5,362 bases of DNA from Gammaproteobacteria bacterium (GTDB lineage Bacteria; Pseudomonadota; Gammaproteobacteria; GCF-002020875): the NCBI GenBank assembly GCA_018671205.1, contig JABHIC010000055.1:1-5362 (forward strand), read 5' to 3'. Of the stretch, positions 1 to 4,599 are shown in pieces; within the stretch, counting starts at the first letter, position 1, and each line of letters opens with the position of its first letter. The position numbers and the translations under genes are program-made. A model generated the notes under the pieces. That model was not told where the DNA came from, did no database searches, and worked only from the letters and a program-made list of their open reading frames with translations.

Positions 1-1
1 A

Positions 2-1219
2 GACTTTGACAACCGCATCATGGATTTCCTGGTCGATGAGTTCAAGAAGGATCAAGCGGTAGACCTCTCTCAGGATCCAATGGCACTACAGCGTCTGAAA
101 GAGGCCGCAGAGAAGGCCAAGATCGAGCTCTCCTCCAGTCAGCAGACTGATATTAATCTGCCCTATATTACAGCGGATGCCTCCGGTCCTAAACATATGA
201 ACATCAAAATGACCCGGGCCAAACTGGAGTCTCTGGTCGATGATTTAGTGCAGCGCTCTATAGAGCCCTGCCGAGTGGCACTGAAAGATGCCAAGCTCTC
301 TGCCTCTGAGATCGGTGACGTGATCCTGGTGGGGGGGCAGACTCGTATGCCCAAGGTGCAGGAGCAGGTGCAAGCATTCTTTGGTCGTGAGCCACGTAAG
401 GATGTCAACCCGGATGAGGCGGTTGCGATGGGTGCAGCCATTCAGGGCGGGGTATTGGCGGGTGATGTGAATGACGTGCTGTTACTGGATGTAACCCCAC
501 TTTCACTCGGCATTGAGACCCTCGGTGGCGTGATGACCAAGCTGATTGATAAGAACACCACAATACCTACCAAGGCACAGCAGGTCTTCTCAACTGCGGA
601 TGATAATCAGGGCGCCGTAACGGTTCACGTCTTGCAGGGAGAGCGTGAGCAGGCCTCGGCCAACAAGTCGCTGGGCCGTTTTGATCTGACCGATATTCCA
701 CCCGCACCACGGGGGACTCCACAGATTGAGGTGAGCCTCGATATCGATGCGAACGGTATTCTCAACGTTTCTGCCAAGGACAAGGCAACCAATAAAGAGC
801 AGTCGATTGTGATTAAGGCCTCTAGTGGGCTCAGTGATGATGAGATCGATAATATGGTCAGAGATGCTGAGCTTCATGCGGATGAGGATAAGAAGTTCCA
901 GGAGCTGGTCGCGGCCCGTAATCAGGCAGATGGTCTGATCCACTCAACGCGCAAGGCGCTGGAGGAGGGAGGGGATCAGATTGATGCTGATGAAAAGGGT
1001 GCAATCGAGTCCGCCATGGCTGATCTTGAAGAGGCCATGAAGGGGGATGATACAGAGGTGATTGAGGAGAAGAGTAAGGCGCTGGCTGAGGTCTCCTCGA
1101 AAATGGCAGAGCGGATGTATGCACAGGAAGGTGAGGGGGCTGCGGCAGACAATGCTGAGGCACCGCAGGATGATGATGTGGTTGATGCAGAGTTTGAAGA
1201 GGTTGATGACAAGAAGTAG
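2..1219 (+). CDS. dnaK: Chaperone protein DnaK (Hsp70), C-terminal two thirds; 5' end outside window
   Basis: DnaK is the cytosolic ATP-driven Hsp70 chaperone that binds exposed hydrophobic segments, working with DnaJ and GrpE. The reading frame is already open at base 2 (DFDNR, equivalent to the GGEDFD region of the ATPase domain), so about 230 N-terminal residues are missing. The methionine at base 20 is internal, not the start. Seen in order: the end of the nucleotide-binding domain with the Hsp70 signature VILVGGQTRMP (about 320-352) and RKDVNPDEAVA; the interdomain linker VLLL (476-487) followed by DVTPLSLGIET; the beta-sandwich substrate-binding domain (NTTIPTK, HVLQGER, PAPRGTPQIEV); the helical lid; and the acidic tail DDDVVDAEFEEV ending in DDKK, typical of proteobacterial DnaK. 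The stop is TAG at 1217-1219. dnaJ follows after 98 nt in the same direction, the usual dnaKJ operon. The 405 visible codons contain no break. Identification is effectively certain. Confidence 0.99.
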   Translation, partial: DFDNRIMDFLVDEFKKDQAVDLSQDPMALQRLKEAAEKAKIELSSSQQTDINLPYITADASGPKHMNIKMTRAKLESLVDDLVQRSIEPCRVALKDAKLSASEIGDVILVGGQTRMPKVQEQVQAFFGREPRKDVNPDEAVAMGAAIQGGVLAGDVNDVLLLDVTPLSLGIETLGGVMTKLIDKNTTIPTKAQQVFSTADDNQGAVTVHVLQGEREQASANKSLGRFDLTDIPPAPRGTPQIEVSLDIDANGILNVSAKDKATNKEQSIVIKASSGLSDDEIDNMVRDAELHADEDKKFQELVAARNQADGLIHSTRKALEEGGDQIDADEKGAIESAMADLEEAMKGDDTEVIEEKSKALAEVSSKMAERMYAQEGEGAAADNAEAPQDDDVVDAEFEEVDDKK

Positions 1220-1240
1220 TATTCTTCAATACTCCCTCAT

Positions 1241-1289
1241 GCAAAGCCGCAAAGGTGCAAAGATGAAAATTGTGCCATTGCGGCTTTGC
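1241..1289 (+). repeat. Long palindrome with tandem GCAAAGNN units between dnaK and dnaJ; possible attenuator or processing hairpin
   Basis: The arms GCAAAGCCGCAA (1241-1252) and TTGCGGCTTTGC (1278-1289) are perfect 12-bp inverted repeats. After one A/A mismatch the stem continues with GGTGCAA (1254-1260) against TTGTGCC (1270-1276), seven pairs including two G-U, leaving a 9-nt loop (1261-1269). The left half is also three tandem 8-bp units GCAAAG-NN (1241-1248, 1249-1256, 1257-1264). A T-rich stretch (TTGATTTTATT, 1290-1300) follows, so in RNA it could act as a leaky terminator or a processing or stabilising stem that lowers dnaJ output relative to dnaK. It could also be a copy of an interspersed palindromic repeat. 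No flanking target-site duplication is visible. The structure is seen directly; the function is inferred. Confidence 0.75.
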
Positions 1290-1317
1290 TTGATTTTATT
1301 AAGGTGAAATAAGAAGT

Positions 1318-2451
1318 ATGTCCAAAAGAGATTATTACGAAGTACTCGGGGTAGATCGCAACGCCAGTGAGGCCGATCTGAAAAAATCCTATCGTCGTAT
1401 GGCGATGAAGTTTCATCCGGATCGTAACCCCGATAGTAAGGATGCGGAGACCCAGTTCAAGGAGGTCAAAGAGGCCTATGAGGTCTTGAGTGACAGCCAG
1501 AAGCGGGCCGCCTATGATCAATTTGGACATGCCGGCGTTGACCCATCAATGGGTGGTGGGGGACATCAGGGGGGCTTCGGGGGGTTTGAGGATATCTTTA
1601 GTGATATCTTTGGTGGTGGAGGAGGACGTGGTCGGGGTGGTCCTCGGGTCTATCGTGGTGCAGACCTCGCCTACCGTATGGAGCTGACACTGGAGGAGGC
1701 GATCAGTGGGGTTGCACGCGAGATTCGTATCCCTGCCGCAGAGAGCTGTAACCAATGTGGTGGTAGCGGGGCAAAAGCAGGCTCATCCCCGGTAACCTGT
1801 AGTACCTGTGGGGGGGCTGGTAAGGTGCGTATGCAGCAGGGGTTTTTCTCGGTGGCACAGACCTGTCCCACCTGTCATGGTGCAGGCAAAGAGGTCAAAA
1901 ACCCCTGCACGGTCTGTCATGGCTCTGGTAAGGTCAAAAAAGAGAAGACCCTCTCGGTGAAAATACCCGGTGGTGTCGATAGCGGGGATCGGGTGCGATT
2001 GAGTGGTGAAGGAGAGGGGGGGGAGAATGGAGGCCCATCTGGAGATCTGTTTGTCGAGGTTGTGGTCAAGCAGCATACCATCTTTACCCGAGACGGAGAT
2101 GACCTCTACTGTGAGATCCCGGTCAGTATCGTTAGTGCGACACTGGGGGGAGAGGTAGAGGTGCCCTGTCTCGGCAATGCACAGTGTGTGAAGCTGAAAA
2201 TCCCCTCTGGCTCCCAGACCAGCAAGCTGTTCCGATTACGAGGTAAAGGGGTGAAGTCGGTGCGCAGCAGTGGAACCGGAGATCTGTTGTGTCGCATTGT
2301 GGTCGAGACCCCAGTGAAGTTAAATAACAGACAAAAAGAGCTGCTGAAGAAGTTTGGAGAATCACTAGAGGAGAAGAGTGAGAAGCATAGCCCTCAACAC
2401 ACCTCTTGGCTTGACAAGGTGAAAGGGTTCTTTGAGGAGCTTTCTGAATGA
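1318..2451 (+). CDS. dnaJ: Chaperone protein DnaJ (Hsp40, type I)
   Basis: DnaJ delivers unfolded clients to DnaK and stimulates its ATPase in the cytosol. The 377-residue product has the full type I layout and usual length. It has an N-terminal J domain (about 4-70) with the HPD tripeptide at 33-35, and a Gly/Phe-rich linker (about 77-108) with the EDIFSDIFGG motif. Four zinc-binding CxxCxGxG repeats start at C144, C161, C183 and C197. The C-terminal peptide-binding beta domains include KIPSGSQTSKLFRLRGKG, and the tail reads WLDKVKGFFEELSE. The start ATG gives the family N-terminus SKRDYYEVLGV and is preceded by AAGGTG (1301-1306), an 11-nt spacing. The gene lies 98 nt after dnaK, separated by a hairpin, and its TGA overlaps the dapB ATG by four bases. 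All HPD and cysteine residues are intact. Several G6-G8 runs occur in its glycine codons. Confidence 0.99.
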   Translation: MSKRDYYEVLGVDRNASEADLKKSYRRMAMKFHPDRNPDSKDAETQFKEVKEAYEVLSDSQKRAAYDQFGHAGVDPSMGGGGHQGGFGGFEDIFSDIFGGGGGRGRGGPRVYRGADLAYRMELTLEEAISGVAREIRIPAAESCNQCGGSGAKAGSSPVTCSTCGGAGKVRMQQGFFSVAQTCPTCHGAGKEVKNPCTVCHGSGKVKKEKTLSVKIPGGVDSGDRVRLSGEGEGGENGGPSGDLFVEVVVKQHTIFTRDGDDLYCEIPVSIVSATLGGEVEVPCLGNAQCVKLKIPSGSQTSKLFRLRGKGVKSVRSSGTGDLLCRIVVETPVKLNNRQKELLKKFGESLEEKSEKHSPQHTSWLDKVKGFFEELSE

Positions 2452-3260
2452 AGAATGAGACCATAATCACCGTCACAGGTGCTGCCGGACGTATGGGGCG
2501 CAGCCTGATTGAGGCGGTTCAGGAGGAGCCGTCAGCAACCCTGGCGGCGGCGCTTGAACACAGTGAGAGCAGTGCGTTGGGTATGGACGCAGGGGAACTT
2601 GCAGGGGTGGGCAAAGCTGGTGTGACCATTGACTCTGACCCGCTGGCGGCATTGAGCCGAGCCGACGTTCTGATTGATTTTACCCGCCCTGCGGTGACTC
2701 TGGCGAATATTGAGTGGTGTCGCCAGAGCGGCACAAAAATGGTGATCGGTACCACCGGCTTTAGTGATGAAGAGAAGGCAGTGATCGCGGAGGCATCCAG
2801 AGAGATTGCTATCGTCTTTGCGCCCAACATGAGTGTCGGGGTTAACCTCTGCTTCAAGCTACTCGATATTGCGGCACGGGTGATGGGGGATGAGGTCGAT
2901 ATCGAGGTGGTTGAGGCGCACCATCGGCATAAAGTGGATGCCCCTTCGGGCACCGCATTACGGATGGGAGAGGTGGTGGCCGATGCGTTGGGACGTGACC
3001 TTAAAGCGTGTGCGCTCTATGGGCGAGAGGGAAATACCGGAGAGCGGGAGCGTGGCACTATCGGTTTCGAGACGATCCGGGCCGGGGATATCGTCGGTGA
3101 CCATACGGTACTATTTGCCGATATTGGTGAGCGGGTTGAGATCACCCACAAAGCATCCAGTCGACTTACCTTTGCCAAGGGTGCCGTGCGTGCGGCGGGA
3201 TGGTTGATGGATAAAGAGCACGGCCTGTTTGATATGCAGGATGTGCTGGGGCTGCGATAG
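2448..3260 (+). CDS. dapB: 4-hydroxy-tetrahydrodipicolinate reductase DapB
   Basis: DapB uses NAD(P)H to reduce the DapA product to tetrahydrodipicolinate in the diaminopimelate/lysine pathway, feeding peptidoglycan and lysine synthesis in the cytosol. The 270-residue length is normal. The N-terminal dinucleotide fold has GAAGRMG at 11-17, FTRP at 78-81 and GTTG at 101-104. The catalytic segment EAHHRHKVDAPSGTA spans about 156-170, with the histidine pair H158/H159, K162 and the substrate-binding SGT (167-169). The C-terminus FDMQDVLGL is typical of the family. The start ATG overlaps the dnaJ stop as ATGA (2448-2451). Its Shine-Dalgarno GAGGAG (2434-2439) lies inside dnaJ, 8 nt ahead. This suggests translational coupling to dnaJ and transcription from the chaperone operon. 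The stop TAG is 2 nt from the stop of the opposing flagellin gene, and no terminator is evident between them. Confidence 0.99.
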   Translation: MKNETIITVTGAAGRMGRSLIEAVQEEPSATLAAALEHSESSALGMDAGELAGVGKAGVTIDSDPLAALSRADVLIDFTRPAVTLANIEWCRQSGTKMVIGTTGFSDEEKAVIAEASREIAIVFAPNMSVGVNLCFKLLDIAARVMGDEVDIEVVEAHHRHKVDAPSGTALRMGEVVADALGRDLKACALYGREGNTGERERGTIGFETIRAGDIVGDHTVLFADIGERVEITHKASSRLTFAKGAVRAAGWLMDKEHGLFDMQDVLGLR

Positions 3261-3262
3261 AC

Positions 3263-4075
3263 CTATTCAACGCCTAGCAGCTGAAGGGCGCTGACGGTGG
3301 CGATATTGGATTGCCCCTGCATCGCAATCTCAACATTATTCAGGATTAGTTCACGGGTACGGCTGGCGGTTGCCATTGCGATATCGGCATCGGTAATTCG
3401 GCCTCTTGACTGAATAGTCTCAATACGGTTGTTCTCAATGGTGTTGGCGCGCACCTCCAGACGGTTTTGTGTCGCTCCCAGTTCAGTACGGGTTCTGGTG
3501 ATCAGTTGGTTCGTCTCTGCAAGTGTTGTGAGTGAGTTGGTTGCGGCCTCTGGAGTCGCGATATTGGCCGCGAAGAAGTCGGCCTCGGTAAGCTGTTCGT
3601 TAAGGTCTATCTGAATCACAGGGATACGTTCTGCCTGGCTCGCTCCGACCTGTATTTGGGTGGTTCCATTCTCGGAGAGGAGCTGGTTGTCACCAAAAAC
3701 ACTGTTTTGGTGAACCTGACGTAACTCATCCTGCAGCTGTGCAAACTGCTCCTGTAGCAGGGTACGTTGACTGTGGGAGAGGGTGCTGTTGGCAGCCTGC
3801 TGTGCAAGCTCCTGCATTTTGAAGGTAATTTCACTGCTCTGTTGGAGACTGGCGTCTGCAACCTCAACCATAGAGACCCCATCATTGATGTTTCGTGAGT
3901 ACTGACCCTGGCTGATAATCTCAGCAGATAGTTGCGTGGCAATGGCCAGTGATCCGGGGTCATCTTGCGCGCTGTTGAGACGCTTGCCACTGGCGATTTG
4001 CTGGCTGCTGTTGGAGGGTTCAGTGATGCCAAAAGTGGAGCTGGGGGGAGGAATGTGGCTATCAATGGTGATCAT
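3263..4075 (-). CDS. Flagellin-family protein with intact D1 and C-terminal regions but divergent, proline-rich N-terminus
   Basis: This is a flagellin-family product of 270 residues, short because the variable D2/D3 region is absent. Residues 27-39 (IASGKRLNSAQDD), 60-80 (SRNINDGVSMVEVADASLQQ) and 84-117 (TFKMQELAQQAAN, LLQEQFAQLQDEL) match the conserved N-terminal D1 helices. IQVGASQAERI (141-151) and the C-terminal pair ELGATQNRLE (198-207) and RITDADIAMATASRTRELIL (226-245) match the flagellin C-terminus, which ends LQLLGVE. The first 26 residues lack the usual INTN, SLNAQ and heptad pattern of helix D0 and carry PPP (9-11) and P20, which would disrupt a helix. The start is the ATG at 4073-4075, 6 nt after a strong AAGGAG. 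An upstream in-frame ATG at 4079-4081 abuts that site, and a longer frame to 4141 has no ribosome site. The gene stands alone, with no flagellar genes beside it. It could be a minor filament component, a specialised flagellin-like protein or a decaying paralogue; the last is less likely given an intact frame with good conservation elsewhere. Confidence 0.9.
   Translation of the reverse strand: MITIDSHIPPPSSTFGITEPSNSSQQIASGKRLNSAQDDPGSLAIATQLSAEIISQGQYSRNINDGVSMVEVADASLQQSSEITFKMQELAQQAANSTLSHSQRTLLQEQFAQLQDELRQVHQNSVFGDNQLLSENGTTQIQVGASQAERIPVIQIDLNEQLTEADFFAANIATPEAATNSLTTLAETNQLITRTRTELGATQNRLEVRANTIENNRIETIQSRGRITDADIAMATASRTRELILNNVEIAMQGQSNIATVSALQLLGVE
3690..3713. repeat. 9-bp perfect inverted repeat inside the flagellin gene
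   Basis: TCACCAAAA (3690-3698) and TTTTGGTGA (3705-3713) are perfect inverted repeats around a 6-nt centre, within codons for VHQNSVFGDNQ. The right arm with one base on either side (GTTTTGGTGAA, 3704-3714) is repeated exactly at 4124-4134, in the proposed promoter of the same gene. Nothing further supports a function, and chance is possible. Confidence 0.5.
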
Positions 4076-4081
4076 TATCAT

Positions 4082-4087
4082 CTCCTT
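4082..4087 (-). promoter_or_regulatory. Ribosome binding site that fixes the flagellin-like gene start
   Basis: On the - strand this reads AAGGAG. It sits 6 nt from the ATG at 4073-4075 and directly against the alternative ATG at 4079-4081. Normal Shine-Dalgarno spacing therefore selects the downstream ATG, giving a 270-residue protein. Confidence 0.8.
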
Positions 4088-4113
4088 GGGCAAAGGGTAC
4101 ATCTCACTCGATA

Positions 4114-4141
4114 AATATAGTCCGTTTTGGTGAATATGCAA
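4114..4141 (-). promoter_or_regulatory. Possible sigma70-type promoter of the flagellin-like gene
   Basis: On the - strand TTGCAT (4136-4141; three of six consensus bases) and TATATT (4114-4119; five of six) are 16 bp apart. They would give a start near 4107 and a leader of about 30 nt. No match to the flagellar sigma28 pattern (TAAAGTTT and GCCGATAA) or to a GG-N10-GC sigma54 element was found in the region upstream. The weak -35 makes this tentative. Confidence 0.35.
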
Positions 4142-4233
4142 ATCATTCTGAACTACTTAGTTGAGGTAGAGGGGCTACTTTTCTGGGGGCACCCATGTGA
4201 TAACACCCTGAAAATGGTCTACTATATTATGCG

Positions 4234-4261
4234 TTGACAACGTGGAATCCATAGGTACAAT
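4234..4261 (+). promoter_or_regulatory. Strong sigma70-type promoter of tRNA-Val
   Basis: A consensus -35 TTGACA (4234-4239) and a near-consensus -10 TACAAT (4256-4261) are separated by 16 bp, with an A+T-rich stretch (about 4220-4230) just upstream that could act as an UP element. Initiation near 4268 would leave a leader of about 10 nt before the tRNA. The -35 lies inside an 11-bp odd palindrome, CGTTG-A-CAACG (4232-4242). The rest of 4142-4233, between this promoter and the divergent flagellin-like gene, shows nothing recognisable. Confidence 0.8.
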
Positions 4262-4277
4262 CCTCCTTCGACTTTAC

Positions 4278-4354
4278 AGGCGCGTAACTCAGTTGGTTAG
4301 AGTGTCACCTTGACATGGTGGAAGTCGGTGGTTCGAATCCACTCGCGCCTACCA
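4278..4354 (+). tRNA. tRNA-Val (anticodon GAC), CCA encoded
   Basis: The 77-nt cloverleaf is complete. The acceptor AGGCGCG (4278-4284) pairs with CGCGCCT (4344-4350), followed by discriminator A and encoded CCA (4351-4354). The D stem is ACTC/GAGT. The anticodon stem TCACC/GGTGG (4305-4309, 4317-4321) closes the loop TTGACAT, with anticodon GAC at 4312-4314, which reads GUC and GUU valine codons. The variable loop is AAGTC, and the T stem GGTGG/CCACT encloses TTCGAAT. It has its own promoter and terminator. A tRNA-Val beside thrS is, from memory, also seen in pseudomonads. Confidence 0.99.
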
Positions 4355-4363
4355 GACCGTTCG

Positions 4364-4402
4364 ATGGTCAGCACATCAGTTTGGTGGCTGACCATTTTTT
4401 TT
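4364..4402 (+). terminator. Rho-independent terminator after tRNA-Val
   Basis: ATGGTCAGC (4364-4372) and GCTGACCAT (4387-4395) form a 9-bp perfect stem with a 14-nt loop. The stem runs straight into eight T residues (4395-4402). Starting 9 nt after the tRNA CCA, it should end the tRNA transcript and separate it from thrS. Confidence 0.92.
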
Positions 4403-4460
4403 GATAATTAATGGTTTATATGAATGGTTTCATAAGTTCTTCATAGCGATTCCGGGGCCA

Positions 4461-4484
4461 ATGGTAGCCAGGGGTGGCTATTAT
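4461..4484 (+). promoter_or_regulatory. Hairpin in the region upstream of thrS
   Basis: ATGGTAGCCA (4461-4470) pairs with TGGCTATTAT (4475-4484) over ten positions, two of them G-U, around a GGGG loop. It lies 115-139 nt before the thrS start and lacks a following T run, so it is not a terminator. If transcription starts upstream it would be part of a longer thrS leader; if it starts near 4537 the hairpin is not transcribed with thrS. The remaining sequence from 4403 to 4500 shows only the 7-bp direct repeat ATGGTTT (4411-4417, 4424-4430). Confidence 0.4.
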
Positions 4485-4501
4485 CGAGCGCAGATGGATG
4501 T

Positions 4502-4530
4502 TTTACAGTGTGCCCTAAAGACGTTATGAA
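4502..4530 (+). promoter_or_regulatory. Possible sigma70-type promoter of thrS
   Basis: TTTACA (4502-4507; five of six consensus bases) and TATGAA (4525-4530; four of six) are 17 bp apart, predicting a start near 4537 and a leader of about 63 nt. It is the best candidate seen between the tRNA terminator and thrS, but the -10 is poor and a start further upstream cannot be excluded. Confidence 0.35.
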
Positions 4531-4561
4531 GGAATTTATGAGACGCTTAGATAGTATGCAA

Positions 4562-4582
4562 GCGACCGGCTGTGTGGGTCGC
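4562..4582 (+). promoter_or_regulatory. Hairpin immediately upstream of the thrS ribosome site; candidate autoregulatory operator
   Basis: GCGACC (4562-4567) and GGTCGC (4577-4582) are perfect inverted repeats with a 9-nt loop GGCTGTGTG. The hairpin lies at -38 to -18 relative to the thrS ATG, just before the purine-rich GAAGAG (4587-4592). In E. coli, threonyl-tRNA synthetase represses its own translation by binding leader stem-loops that mimic tRNA-Thr. This hairpin has a comparable position and its loop contains UGU, a threonine anticodon. The base before UGU is C rather than the U33 of an anticodon loop, so the mimicry is uncertain. Confidence 0.4.
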
Positions 4583-4599
4583 CACTGAAGAGAGATGAG

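Noticed and set aside
1241..1289. Transposon-like insertion (MITE) between dnaK and dnaJ
   Set aside because: The flanks CAT and TTG show no target-site duplication, and only one copy is in the window. A dispersed repeat remains possible but insertion cannot be shown.
4043..4075. Frameshift at the C6 tract as the reason for the missing flagellin D0 helix
   Set aside because: I read the other two frames across the divergent segment. One reaches a stop soon after the tract and the other gives a proline-rich sequence (LLASLNPPTAASK) with no convincing D0 pattern, so a single slip does not restore a normal N-terminus.
3429..4133. Open frames opposite or within the flagellin-like gene (3429-3614 +, 3616-4065 -, 3936-4133 +)
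   Set aside because: They are other-frame readings of a gene with clear family conservation, lack plausible ribosome sites, and their translations match no recognisable family.
4076..4141. Longer flagellin-like protein starting at 4141
   Set aside because: The extra 22 residues do not resemble a flagellin N-terminus, the ATG at 4141 has no ribosome site, and the extension would run through the proposed promoter and the strong AAGGAG.
4088..4260. Sigma28 flagellar promoter upstream of the flagellin-like gene
   Set aside because: The only partial match, CTCGATAA at 4107-4114, is on the opposite strand and has no -35 partner at the right distance.
4278..4402. tRNA gene used as an integration site for a mobile element
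   Set aside because: No integrase, no repeated tRNA 3' end and no foreign genes follow the tRNA; a terminator and then thrS come directly after it.
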